Source: QAMH01 sp900556425
Lineage (GTDB): Bacteria > Actinomycetota > Coriobacteriia > Coriobacteriales > QAMH01
Direction: 5' to 3'
Assembly (NCBI GenBank): GCA_902475535.1
Contig: CABRZR010000009.1
Coordinates: 1-64,000 of the forward strand
Length of the DNA: 64,000 bases
A model generated the notes under the pieces. The model ran no database searches. It worked only from the letters and a program-made list of their open reading frames with translations, and was not told the DNA's origin. The position numbers and the translations under genes are program-made. Shown in pieces: positions 27,494-36,099 of the stretch (within the stretch, counting starts at the first letter, position 1; the number at the start of each line of letters is the position of its first letter).

Positions 27494-27772
27494 ATGACTC
27501 CAACGAGAACCGTCGTGACCGTCCTGGGCAAGGATCGCAGCCGCATTGTCGCGACCATTGCCACGACGCTTGCCGATTGTGGTGCCAACATCGACGACAT
27601 CCAGCAGAATGTCCTCAACGACATCTTCTCGATGACCATGCTCGTCACGCTCGACGAGGACGTCGCGAGCTTCAACAAGGTGCAGGAGCTGCTCGCGCGT
27701 GATGGCGAGGCGCTCAACCTGCAGGTCGTCATTCAGCGCGAGGACGTTTTCGAGTTCATGTACAACGTCTAG
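27494..27772 (+). CDS. ACT-domain protein of the UPF0237 family
   Basis: A 92-residue protein formed by one ACT-type regulatory domain (VVTVLGKDRSRIVATIATTLADCGANI, with the ligand-site Gly in the first loop; QQNVLNDIFSMTMLVTLD). UPF0237 members are usually followed by a UPF0210 gene, which is missing here. GAAGGG precedes the ATG. It probably senses a small molecule such as an amino acid; the ligand is unknown. Confidence 0.88.
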   Translation: MTPTRTVVTVLGKDRSRIVATIATTLADCGANIDDIQQNVLNDIFSMTMLVTLDEDVASFNKVQELLARDGEALNLQVVIQREDVFEFMYNV

Positions 27773-27803
27773 CGCGCAAAACTGGGCAGAGGCTGTTTCA
27801 GGT

Positions 27804-28598
27804 ATGGCAAAGAGCGTACAAAGCGATATGACGCGCAGCGAGTTCAAGAAGAACTGGGGTGTGCTTTCTGCTCTCGTCTCCAAGGACTTCAAGCGCAAGT
27901 ACCGCCGCAGTGTCCTGGGCATCCTGTGGTCCGTGCTCAACCCGCTGCTCATGATGGTCATCATGACGGCGGTGTTCTCCTACATGTTCAAGTTCAACAT
28001 CGAGCATTTCCCGCTGTACCTCATTCTGGGAAACATTCTGTTTGGTCTCATGAGCACGGCCACGTGCACGGCCATGACCTCCATCGTCGATTCCTCGTCA
28101 CTCATCAAGAAGATTCGCATTGAGAAGGCGATCTTCCCCATCGAGAAGGTCATCTTTGCCCTGGTCAACTTCGTCTTTTCGCTTATCGCGGCCGTCTGCG
28201 TCATGATCTACCTCCAGGTTTTTCCCTCCTGGCAGATCATCTTGCTGCCCGTTCTCCTGCTGTTCGTCGTGCTCTTCAGCATGGGATTGGGCCTCTTGCT
28301 CTCGGCCCTCGGCGTGTTCTTCCGCGACGTCTTCCACATCTGGGAGGTCTTCATCACGGCCTGGACCTACGCCACTCCGCTGTTCTACCCCATGGATCTG
28401 CTCGAGCCATGGATGCAGCAGGTCATGCTCTTCAATCCCATGTATCATTACGTGACCTACTTCCGCGACATCATGATGTACGGCGTCCTCCCCAGTGGCA
28501 CGGAGCATCTCATCTGCCTGGGTATGGCTGTCATCACTTTTGCCGTCGGCCTTCTCGTCTTCCGTAAGACCGAGAAGAAGTTCATCCTGTACGTGTAG
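27804..28598 (+). CDS. Wzm/TagG-type ABC transporter permease
   Basis: A 264-residue ABC-2 permease with six TM helices. The amphipathic N-terminal FKRKYRRSVLGILWSVLNPLLMM and the later ALGVFFRDVFHIWEVFITAWTYATPLFYP are typical of polysaccharide and teichoic-acid exporters. It pairs with the ATP-binding protein that follows after 8 bp and exports a lipid-linked glycan across the membrane. Two starts are possible (27804 and 27828); neither has a good ribosome-binding site. I take the first. Confidence 0.9.
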   Translation: MAKSVQSDMTRSEFKKNWGVLSALVSKDFKRKYRRSVLGILWSVLNPLLMMVIMTAVFSYMFKFNIEHFPLYLILGNILFGLMSTATCTAMTSIVDSSSLIKKIRIEKAIFPIEKVIFALVNFVFSLIAAVCVMIYLQVFPSWQIILLPVLLLFVVLFSMGLGLLLSALGVFFRDVFHIWEVFITAWTYATPLFYPMDLLEPWMQQVMLFNPMYHYVTYFRDIMMYGVLPSGTEHLICLGMAVITFAVGLLVFRKTEKKFILYV

Positions 28599-28606
28599 GG
28601 GAGTCC

Positions 28607-29398
28607 ATGGCCGAGGAATTGCAAAAGACCGAGACGTGGGTCGAGAAGGATCCGGGTACGAAGAGCGATGATCCGGTCATCGTCTTCGATCATGTCGACA
28701 TGATCTTCAACATCGCGAGCGAGCAGCTCAATAACCTCAAGGAATACTTCATCAAACTCGTGCGCCGTGAGCTCTTCTTCGAGGAGTTCAAGGCCCTCAA
28801 GGACATCTCCTTCACCATCAACCGCGGTGAGGTCTACGGCGTCGTCGGCAGCAACGGTTCCGGCAAGTCCACGCTTCTCAAACTTGTTGCCGGTGTGCTC
28901 GAGCCTTCCAATGGCACGGTCACCGTCAATGGCACCATCGCGCCCATCATCGAGCTGGGTGCCGGTTTCGACTTCGAGCTCACGGCTCGTGAGAACGTCT
29001 ACCTCAATGGCGCGTTGCTGGGCTACAGCAAGAAGTTCATGGACGAGAAATACGAGAGCATCATCGACTTCGCCGAGATTCGCGATTTCCAGGACATGCC
29101 CATCAAGAACTACTCGTCGGGCATGGTCGCGCGCATCGCCTTCGCCATCGCCACGGTCACCACGCCCGACATCCTCGTCGTTGACGAGGCGCTCTCCGTC
29201 GGCGATTTTCGCTTCCAGGAGAAGTGCGAAAACCGCATCAAGGAGCTCGTCTCGCATGGGACGACGCTGCTCTTCGTCTCGCATTCCATCGAGCAGGTCG
29301 AGCGCGTGTGCGAGCGCGCCCTTTGGATCGAGAAGGGCGTTGGCCGCATGCAGGGCGATGTCATGGAAGTCTGCGAGGCCTACCGCCAGGGCATCTAG
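28607..29398 (+). CDS. Wzt/TagH-type ABC transporter ATP-binding protein
   Basis: A 263-residue ATPase subunit of the glycan exporter. It contains Walker A GSNGSGKST, the Q-loop region IELGAGFDFELTARENVYLNG, the signature NYSSGMVARI, Walker B DILVVDEALSVGD and the H-loop FVSHS. It lacks the C-terminal carbohydrate-binding domain found in long Wzt proteins, so export should not depend on chain-terminal recognition. GGGGAG precedes the ATG. The gene ends 7 bp from the convergent glycosyltransferase gene. Confidence 0.93.
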   Translation: MAEELQKTETWVEKDPGTKSDDPVIVFDHVDMIFNIASEQLNNLKEYFIKLVRRELFFEEFKALKDISFTINRGEVYGVVGSNGSGKSTLLKLVAGVLEPSNGTVTVNGTIAPIIELGAGFDFELTARENVYLNGALLGYSKKFMDEKYESIIDFAEIRDFQDMPIKNYSSGMVARIAFAIATVTTPDILVVDEALSVGDFRFQEKCENRIKELVSHGTTLLFVSHSIEQVERVCERALWIEKGVGRMQGDVMEVCEAYRQGI

Positions 29399-29405
29399 CG
29401 GCTGC

Positions 29406-30632
29406 TCACCCCAGCAGGTCGTTGACCAGCTCCACAATTGCGCGATAGGCGACGGGGCGGTCGAATTGCGCCTCGGCAATCTTGCGGCCGCGCATGCCCA
29501 TCTCGTCGCAGGCATATTCGTCTTGCGCGAGCGCGATGATGGCGCCTGCAAGCTCGGCCACATTCTCTGGCTCGACGTTCACGCCAAAGCCGTCCTGCGT
29601 GCACTTGTCCTTGAATTCCTGGCTTTCGCCCGTGTTGATGATGGGACGTCCCGCGCACAGGTAGTCGGCAATCTTGGAGACGATCGACTGGGGGGCGCCT
29701 TTGATGAGCGAGTTGACGAGGACATCGCTTGCCTTGAGGTGTGCGGCCATGATCTGGTAATCCACGTAGCCCGTGAACACGGCGGGTGCATCGATGTCTT
29801 CGGCAAGCTTCTCGAGGCCTGGGCGGTTGGGGCCGTCACCGAGGATGTAGAGGCTGAGCCGCTTGCCGAGCTCCTCGGCAATGACGGGCTCTGCAAGTTC
29901 GCAGGCACGGATGAGCGTCGCCACGTCATAGCTGCGGGCAAGCGACCCGGCGTAGATGACCCAGAACTCGTCATCGCCTTTGGTGATAGAGGGGGTGTGG
30001 CGCTCAACGCCCTCGTCGAAGTAGGCGATATCGCCACCCACATATACGGTGAGATGCGGGATATCCTGCAGGCAATGGTGCGTGTACTCGTGCGAGGTAC
30101 CGACGGCGGCCGAGGCGGAGGCGTAGGCGATGGCCGCATCGCGCTGGAATCCGCTGAAAGCGAAGTCGCTCAACACCGGAATGTCTGCAACCATCTTCAT
30201 GGCCTCGGGCCATAGGTCATTGATATCGACGACGAAGGGGATGTCGTGCTCGCGTGCAAAGCTGCCTGCATCGGCTGCGATGTTGTTGGGCGGAATCTGA
30301 CACCAGACAAGGTCGTAATCCGTCCCGTAGCGCTCGAGGTAGCGGCGCAGGTTCTTGCTGAAGACCCCCTGGCTGTATATACGCGCGGGATTGATGTTGG
30401 AGCTATAGCCGGGCTCCTCGATGAAGATGACCTCGTAGGGTAGCTCATGGTACTTGGGGTCAACGATATTGCGGCGCTTCTTCTCCCAATGCTGGAAGGT
30501 CGAGGTGAGCAAGTCGACCTCGTAGCCCTCCTTGGCGAGTAGTTCGGCGATATAGGAGGTGCGGTTGAGGCCGGCGGTCTCGTCGGCGAGCTTCACGGCT
30601 TGCGTCACGACGGCGATCTTTGCGTTGCTCAC
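29406..30632 (-). CDS. family 4-type glycosyltransferase
   Basis: A 408-residue GT-B glycosyltransferase. The N-terminal acceptor domain (IAVVTQAVKLADETAGLNRTSYIAELLAKEGYEV region) is followed by a C-terminal donor domain with VIYAGSLARSYDVATLIRAC, LYILGDGPNRPGLEKL and VNSLIKGAPQSIVSKIADYLCAGRP, the usual EX7E-like region in diverged form. It should add a sugar to a surface polysaccharide from a nucleotide sugar. The GTG start has AAGGAG before it. It follows the GT2 gene by 17 bp in the same operon. Confidence 0.88.
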   Translation of the reverse strand: MSNAKIAVVTQAVKLADETAGLNRTSYIAELLAKEGYEVDLLTSTFQHWEKKRRNIVDPKYHELPYEVIFIEEPGYSSNINPARIYSQGVFSKNLRRYLERYGTDYDLVWCQIPPNNIAADAGSFAREHDIPFVVDINDLWPEAMKMVADIPVLSDFAFSGFQRDAAIAYASASAAVGTSHEYTHHCLQDIPHLTVYVGGDIAYFDEGVERHTPSITKGDDEFWVIYAGSLARSYDVATLIRACELAEPVIAEELGKRLSLYILGDGPNRPGLEKLAEDIDAPAVFTGYVDYQIMAAHLKASDVLVNSLIKGAPQSIVSKIADYLCAGRPIINTGESQEFKDKCTQDGFGVNVEPENVAELAGAIIALAQDEYACDEMGMRGRKIAEAQFDRPVAYRAIVELVNDLLG

Positions 30633-30649
30633 TCGTGTCTCCTTGGGGT

Positions 30650-31804
30650 CTACAGATAGTCTTTAGTGCAGCGGATGGCGTAATCGAGGCCGTTGGAGCG
30701 CACGCGGTAAGCGAACTCGCTCGCAAGGCCCATGCCAAAGCGCAGGCGCGAGTTCTTGATGGGTATACCGCGGTACTCGGCGAATTGCGCTTTGAGGGCA
30801 GGGTTGATCTTGGGCTCGCTTGCCACGAGCGCGGGGTCCATGCGGTCGAACATGGCATGTGCCGCTTCGAGGACTTGGGGGTCATCGCCATTGGAACGGT
30901 ACTGGCCGTTGAAGTAGGTGAAGCCCTTGCTGATGTGGCTTTTGAGCACGCCCTCGTCGGTAATGCCGAGGCGCTCGATGATGTCGGCCATCAGTTGCCA
31001 ACGATCGAAGGGCAGGGTCTTGTTCTTGCGCGCGAAGGCGTCCTCCTCCTGACGCGTCTCCTCGCGGTACACGTAGAACGGCTCGTCTATGTAGACGATA
31101 CGCCCGCGCAAGAGCGTGTCGTAGAAGAACTCGTTATCGGCCCAGCCCGCTCCCGGATACTCGTGGAACTTGATGTCGTTTTCCTCGAGGAAGCCCTTGT
31201 GATAGATGGCAGACCAAATGGAGGGATGGTGACGCAGCATGTGAACCACGCCCGGGTCGGTGATGGTAAACACCTCGGTCCGGGGGTTGATGCGATGGCG
31301 ATAGCTGCACTGCAGGTGCTCCTTGGGGGCGTCTCCGCGTAGCGTACCGTGCTCGCGCACCTCGCGGATATAGGGCGTCTTCACGATATCGCAATCATGG
31401 TGCACGGCCGCATCCATGAGCTTGGCGGCCATGCCGGGCAGGATGTAGTCGTCTGGTTCCAGGATGCCGATCCACTCCCCGCGGGCGGCGGCGATGCCGT
31501 CGTTCATGGCGGCTCCGTAGCCCGCGTTCTCGCGATGCGAGACGATCATGACGCGGGGGTCGCGGGCAAAACGCTCGACAATCTCGCGGCTGTCATCAGT
31601 CGAGCCATCGTCTACGCAGACGATCTCGACATTGCCGTCGCAGCTTTGCGCAAAGAGCGACCCGAGTGCCCACTCGAGGGTGTAGGCGGCGTTGTAGATG
31701 GGGACCACGAACGAAAGCTTCGCGTCGAAGTCCTGGTAGTACACATCGCATATGCGGCCGTTAAGCTCACGTGCCTCGTGTATTTGCTTGGTGGATGAAG
31801 CCAC
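30650..31804 (-). CDS. GT2-family glycosyltransferase
   Basis: A 384-residue GT-A glycosyltransferase. The nucleotide-binding start LSFVVPIYNAAYTLEWALGSL, the CVDDGSTDDSREIV motif and the metal-binding acidic motif LEPDDY (EPDD) are all present by about residue 125. The C-terminal half is helical and probably binds acceptor or membrane. The GTG start follows GGAGAGG. With the downstream GT4 it forms a two-gene minus-strand operon inside the surface-polysaccharide locus. Confidence 0.9.
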   Translation of the reverse strand: MASSTKQIHEARELNGRICDVYYQDFDAKLSFVVPIYNAAYTLEWALGSLFAQSCDGNVEIVCVDDGSTDDSREIVERFARDPRVMIVSHRENAGYGAAMNDGIAAARGEWIGILEPDDYILPGMAAKLMDAAVHHDCDIVKTPYIREVREHGTLRGDAPKEHLQCSYRHRINPRTEVFTITDPGVVHMLRHHPSIWSAIYHKGFLEENDIKFHEYPGAGWADNEFFYDTLLRGRIVYIDEPFYVYREETRQEEDAFARKNKTLPFDRWQLMADIIERLGITDEGVLKSHISKGFTYFNGQYRSNGDDPQVLEAAHAMFDRMDPALVASEPKINPALKAQFAEYRGIPIKNSRLRFGMGLASEFAYRVRSNGLDYAIRCTKDYL

Positions 31805-31876
31805 GGAACCTCTCCTATGATTACCGTTCGCTTGTAGGCCTATTCTATGACACGCCGCCCTTTTATTGAAACTGGA

Positions 31877-31882
31877 TACAAT
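31877..31882 (+). promoter_or_regulatory. -10 box of a probable leaderless promoter for gtrA
   Basis: TACAAT ends 8 bp before the ATG at 31891. The intervening bases ATATATCC contain no Shine-Dalgarno sequence. Confidence 0.5.
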
Positions 31883-31890
31883 ATATATCC

Positions 31891-32304
31891 ATGAATACCT
31901 ATCTACGAGAGCTCACCGTCCAGTTTGCTAAGTTCGGCATTGTCGGCGTCATTGCCTTTTGCATTGACTACGGGCTATTCCTGCTCATGGACTATGTCTT
32001 CGGGGTCAATTACCTCGTCGCCTCTGCCGTTTCGTTCACCATTTCGACCGTCTTCAACTACATGGCGAGCATGCGCTACGTGTTTGCAGGCAAGCAGGGC
32101 CAGACCCGCACGCAGCAGTTCGTGATCTTCTTCGTGCTCAGCGTTGTCGGCCTCGGTCTCAACCAGCTCATACTCTGGTTATGCTCGGGCGTTTTTGTCG
32201 TGCCCGCATGGGCTGGCAAGCTCGTGGCGACCGTTCTCGTCATGGTGTTCAACTTCGTTACGCGCAAGATATTCCTCGAGGATCGCGTTTCGCGTCGGGG
32301 ATAA
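31891..32304 (+). CDS. GtrA-family membrane protein
   Basis: A 137-residue protein with four TM helices typical of GtrA (QFAKFGIVGVIAFCIDYGLF, TISTVFNYMASMRYVF, FNFVTRKIFLE). Members are thought to flip undecaprenyl-linked sugars or to serve cell-wall glycan decoration. It sits in the polysaccharide locus just before glf. The ATG appears leaderless. Confidence 0.87.
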   Translation: MNTYLRELTVQFAKFGIVGVIAFCIDYGLFLLMDYVFGVNYLVASAVSFTISTVFNYMASMRYVFAGKQGQTRTQQFVIFFVLSVVGLGLNQLILWLCSGVFVVPAWAGKLVATVLVMVFNFVTRKIFLEDRVSRRG

Positions 32305-32350
32305 TCTGCGCTATGCTTGAACGCGTGCACTTTCGAGAAGGAGATTATTC

Positions 32351-33475
32351 ATGGCTCAATATGATTATCTGATCGTCGGCGCCGGCCTCACGGGTGCCGT
32401 GTTCGCGCATGAGGCGAAAAAGGCGGGCAAGAGCTGCTTCGTCATCGACAAGCGCGACCATATCGCCGGCAACGTGTACACGCGCAAGGTCAATGGCATC
32501 AACGTTCACGAGTATGGAGCGCACATCTTCCACACCTCCGACAAACGCGTCTGGGATTACGTGAACCAGTTCGCTGAGTTCAACAACTACATCAATGCGC
32601 CCGTAGCCAACTATCATGGCGAGCTGTACAACCTGCCCTTCAACATGAACACCTTCTCCAAGATGTGGGGCGTGACCACGCCTGCCGAGGCGCGCGCCAA
32701 GATCGACGAGCAAGTCGCGGCCGAGCACATCACCGATCCCTCCAACCTCGAGGAGCAGGCGCTCTCGCTCGTGGGCCGCGATATCTTCGAGAAGCTCGTG
32801 AAGGAGTACACGGAGAAGCAGTGGGGGCGTGATTGCAAGGATTTGCCCGCCTTCATCATCAAGCGCCTGCCGGTGCGCCTCGTCTTCGATAACAACTACT
32901 TCAATGACCGTTACCAGGGTATCCCCATCGGCGGTTACACCAAGATGGTCGAGCGCATGCTCGAGGGCACCGACGTGCGCCTGAGCTGCGACTACAAGGA
33001 CCTCATCGCGCAAGAGCCCGACATCGCCGATCGCGTCATCTGCTGCGGTCCCATCGACGAGTTCTACGACTACAAGCTCGGCACGCTCGAGTACCGCAGC
33101 CTGCGCTTCGAAAGCGAGCTGCTCGAGGGCGAGGAGAATTGGCAGGGTAATGCCGTCATCAACTACACGAGCCATGACGAGCCCTTTACGCGCATCATCG
33201 AGCACAAGCACTTCGAGTTCATGAAGGACGAGGAGGGCAATGTCCTGCCCGACACGGTCATCACGCGCGAGTATCCGGCCGATTGGAAGCCGGGCGACGA
33301 GCCGTACTATCCCATGAACGACGAGAAGAACAACGCCCTGTACGAGCAGTACGCAGAGCTTGCGCGCAAGGAGGATCGCGTGGTCTTCGCAGGCCGTCTC
33401 GGTGCGTACAAGTACTATGACATGGCGCCTTGCATTGCCGCGGCGCTTGACCTGTGCGAAGCGGAGCTTGGCTAA
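32351..33475 (+). CDS. glf: UDP-galactopyranose mutase
   Basis: A 374-residue flavoenzyme converting UDP-galactopyranose to UDP-galactofuranose. The FAD-binding GAGLTGAVFAHEA, the substrate-loop phrases YGAHIFHTSDKRVW, YTEKQWGRD and RLPVRLVFDNNYFNDRYQGIPIGGY (in parts), and the C-terminal RLGAYKYYDM are all conserved. AGAAGGAG precedes the ATG. Its presence indicates that the surface polysaccharide made here contains galactofuranose. Confidence 0.95.
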   Translation: MAQYDYLIVGAGLTGAVFAHEAKKAGKSCFVIDKRDHIAGNVYTRKVNGINVHEYGAHIFHTSDKRVWDYVNQFAEFNNYINAPVANYHGELYNLPFNMNTFSKMWGVTTPAEARAKIDEQVAAEHITDPSNLEEQALSLVGRDIFEKLVKEYTEKQWGRDCKDLPAFIIKRLPVRLVFDNNYFNDRYQGIPIGGYTKMVERMLEGTDVRLSCDYKDLIAQEPDIADRVICCGPIDEFYDYKLGTLEYRSLRFESELLEGEENWQGNAVINYTSHDEPFTRIIEHKHFEFMKDEEGNVLPDTVITREYPADWKPGDEPYYPMNDEKNNALYEQYAELARKEDRVVFAGRLGAYKYYDMAPCIAAALDLCEAELG

Positions 33476-33482
33476 CGCGCGC

Positions 33483-33950
33483 ATGACGCAGCAGCAAGAC
33501 GACACCCGCTTCATGCGCCTTGCCATCGAGCAGGCGCTCAAGGCCCAGGAGCTTGGAGAGGTGCCCATCGGTGCCGTTGTCACGTACGAGGACGAGGTCA
33601 TCGCCCAGGCCCATAATCGGCGCGAGATCGACCATGACCCGGCAGGGCATGCGGAGTTTCTCGCTCTCAAGCAGGCTGCACGCGAGCTTGATCGCTGGCG
33701 GCTCTCCGGCTGCACCGTATACGTGACGCTCGAGCCCTGCCTCATGTGCGCCGGTCTCATGCAGCAGTCTCGCATCGATCGCTGCGTGTACGGCGCGAGC
33801 GATTCCAAGGGCGGCGCTTTGGGGACTTTGTATCAAATACATGACGATACTCGCCTGAATCATCGCTTCGCGGTAGTATCAGGCATCCTCGAAAACGAAT
33901 GCGCCGCGCTGTTGAGCGATTTTTTCGCGCGGCTAAGGGAGAAGAAGTGA
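33483..33950 (+). CDS. tadA: tRNA(Arg) adenosine-34 deaminase TadA
   Basis: A 155-residue zinc deaminase that converts A34 to inosine in tRNA-Arg(ACG). Zinc and catalytic motifs are HAEF and PCLMCAG, followed by the RIDRCVYGASDSKGGA segment characteristic of TadA. It starts 8 bp after glf without a clear ribosome-binding site, and its stop overlaps the GTG start of the next glycosyltransferase (GTGA). The essential tRNA enzyme is thus embedded in the polysaccharide operon. Confidence 0.93.
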   Translation: MTQQQDDTRFMRLAIEQALKAQELGEVPIGAVVTYEDEVIAQAHNRREIDHDPAGHAEFLALKQAARELDRWRLSGCTVYVTLEPCLMCAGLMQQSRIDRCVYGASDSKGGALGTLYQIHDDTRLNHRFAVVSGILENECAALLSDFFARLREKK

Positions 33951-34813
33951 ATCCAAAGGTCAGCGTCATACTGTCCTTCTATAACGCGCAGGCTACGCTT
34001 GAGCGTGCGATTCGTGGCATTCTCGAGCAGACCTACCGCAACATCGAGGTCATCCTCATCGACGATGGTAGCGCCGATCGCTCTGCCGCTATCGCCGAAG
34101 AGCACGTTGCCGTTGATTCGCGCATCCATCTTATCTGCAAGCCCAATACGGGCGTCTCCGATTCACGCAACATCGGCCTCGACGTTGCCACGGGCGACTG
34201 GGTGTATTTCGTCGATGCCGACGATTGGATCGAGCCGGACGCTATCGAGGCGTTTATGCAGGCCGCAACAAGCCCTTCGTGTGACTTGGTCGTTTGCGAT
34301 TTCTACCGCGTGCAGGGCGATGTGATGTCGTACAAGCACGGCCCGGCGGTCGGGTTGGTCTCACGCGAGAAGTATGCGACCTTCATGGCGCATCGTCCGT
34401 CCAACTTCTATTACACCTCGTTGTGGAACAAGGTCTTCAGACGTGCCATCATCGAGGAGCATTCCATGCGCTTCGATACGCGCATGCAATTTGGCGAGGA
34501 CCACGTCTTCATCCTCGATTACGTGCGCCTGGTCGATCGCGTTTCCCTGCTCGATCGTGCGCTCTACTACTATGTGGATAATGCCGGAAGCCTCGTGCAT
34601 CAGGGGCTTAATCCGGTCGGCGTCGTCAAGATGAAGTGGAACACCTACCTGCCGTACCTGCGTCTTTATCGCGACCTCGAGCTTTTCGAGCGCTTTTACC
34701 AGCGCCCTTCGCTCTACAAGTTCATCTTCATGCCGGCAACGGACGCCTTTGCCAAGAAGGACGCAGAGCCAATCGATCCCACGACGCTCCCACCCGGCAT
34801 AACCCTCGATTAG
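33947..34813 (+). CDS. GT2-family glycosyltransferase
   Basis: A 288-residue GT-A enzyme. It starts with VSVILSFYNAQATLERAIRG, followed by LIDDGSADRSAAIAEEH, the DxD-type VDADDW motif, and a putative catalytic base region QFGEDHVF. The GTG start after GGGAGAAG overlaps the tadA stop. It completes the sugar-transferase set of the locus. Acceptor and sugar are unknown. Confidence 0.9.
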   Translation: MNPKVSVILSFYNAQATLERAIRGILEQTYRNIEVILIDDGSADRSAAIAEEHVAVDSRIHLICKPNTGVSDSRNIGLDVATGDWVYFVDADDWIEPDAIEAFMQAATSPSCDLVVCDFYRVQGDVMSYKHGPAVGLVSREKYATFMAHRPSNFYYTSLWNKVFRRAIIEEHSMRFDTRMQFGEDHVFILDYVRLVDRVSLLDRALYYYVDNAGSLVHQGLNPVGVVKMKWNTYLPYLRLYRDLELFERFYQRPSLYKFIFMPATDAFAKKDAEPIDPTTLPPGITLD

Positions 34814-34844
34814 GATGGAGTGCCGATGGGGACGGGGCGTGACA

Positions 34845-34912
34845 GTGTGTCAGGGGGTCAGACCCCTTGGCACATGGAACCATGTGCCAAGGGGTCTGAC
34901 CCCCTGACACAC
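34845..34912. repeat. perfect 33-bp inverted repeat (REP-like)
   Basis: Two 33-bp arms (34845-34877 and 34880-34912) are exact reverse complements separated by AA. Each arm contains the smaller palindrome GGGGTCAGACCCC. Elements with this core are known in several bacterial phyla as REP-type sequences mobilised by RAYT transposases. It lies between a glycosyltransferase gene and nth and could also terminate transcription from both sides. Confidence 0.85.
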
Positions 34913-34973
34913 TCCCGGCGGCAACCGCGCCATTCCGTCCCGCATCGACTGTTCAACGATTAGGAGGCTCACC

Positions 34974-35630
34974 ATGCCGCGCGAATCCAAAGCAAGGAAA
35001 CGTGAGCGAGCCATCGAGTTCTGCGCACGCATGAACGAGCTCTATCCGCAGCCCACGCCCGCGCTCAATTTTGCCAACCCCTTCCAGTGCGTGATAGCTG
35101 TCGCGCTTTCTGCCCAGACGACCGATGCCAACGTCAACAAGGTTACGCCCGAGCTTTTCGAACGCTGGCCAACACCCGAGGTGATGGCGCAGGCCGATGT
35201 CGACGAGCTCGAGAAGGTTATCTGGACCATCGGGTTCCATCACAACAAGGCGCGCAACTGCGTTAACTGTGCCCGCATGATCATGGCCGATTTCGACGGC
35301 GAGGTTCCGCAGGGAATGGACGAGCTCCAGAAGCTTCCCGGCGTGGGGCGCAAGACCGCCAACATCGTCATGAACGAATGCTTCGACAAGGTTGAGGGAA
35401 TTGCCGTCGATACCCATGTTTTTCGCATCGCGCATCGCCTCAAATTCTCAAACAAGAAGACACCTGGCGAAGTCGAGAAGGACTTACTGTCTCTTTTGCC
35501 GAGCGAGCTGTGGAAGAACGTAAACAGTCAATGGATACGCTTCGGGAGGGAATATTGCATCGCGCGTAAACCGCGTTGTGACGAGTGTCCCTGCGTTGAC
35601 CTGTGTCCTACGCAAATCAGCCTGAAATAG
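34974..35630 (+). CDS. nth: endonuclease III
   Basis: A 218-residue base-excision DNA glycosylase/AP lyase for oxidised pyrimidines. The helix-hairpin-helix is LPGVGRKTANIV, with the catalytic Lys (GRKTAN) and the later Asp in AVDTHVFR. The C-terminal [4Fe-4S] motif is complete (CIARKPRCDECPCVDLC, C-x6-C-x2-C-x5-C pattern). TTAGGAGG precedes the ATG. Confidence 0.95.
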   Translation: MPRESKARKRERAIEFCARMNELYPQPTPALNFANPFQCVIAVALSAQTTDANVNKVTPELFERWPTPEVMAQADVDELEKVIWTIGFHHNKARNCVNCARMIMADFDGEVPQGMDELQKLPGVGRKTANIVMNECFDKVEGIAVDTHVFRIAHRLKFSNKKTPGEVEKDLLSLLPSELWKNVNSQWIRFGREYCIARKPRCDECPCVDLCPTQISLK

Positions 35631-36099
35631 CCAGAGAAACCGCTGGTACCGTGCAAACCTAATGCGTTTAGTATGGGGTCGTACCAGATTCATTATTATA
35701 TTCTAAATAGGATAAAGATTCTCATCATTCACTCAGGCTTTTTATACGATTGCTGGTATTATTTTGGAGCGCTAGGTCATTTGCGTTTTCGATGCCCCAG
35801 ACACCATCGCAAACAAGAGCGTCCTGGCACACATTACCCAATCACATTCGTGAAGGGAGGGTTGACTAGAGGCATTACCCTCTAAAATCCAACCCAAGGT
35901 TCGCCTGAGCTGTTTAAGCTCATCCGTGTTCTTGGAGGCAAGTAGTTGCCTTGCTGTTGTTGGTTATGCGGAGTGAATGTGAAGTGGGATTCTTTACAAA
36001 TCACACCACATATGTGCACTGAGAGTTTAAATCTGGCTTCACGTGCATAAGAGGGCTTCAAGTTTTCCCAAAAGGTAATTGAGGAAAAGGAGTAACACT
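35631..36099. promoter_or_regulatory. long regulatory region upstream of the molybdoenzyme operon
   Basis: 469 bp without a gene, AT-richer than the surroundings. A possible promoter is TTGACT (35862-35867) and TAAAAT (35883-35888) with a short 15-bp spacer, giving a leader of about 200 nt. Inverted repeats: TGAGCT/AGCTCA with 5-bp spacer (35906-35922), GGCAA/TTGCC with 4-bp spacer (35937-35950), GAGGGT/ACCCTC around the -35 box. These would suit a substrate-responsive regulator. The start codon region has AAGGAG at 36087-36092. Confidence 0.5.
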
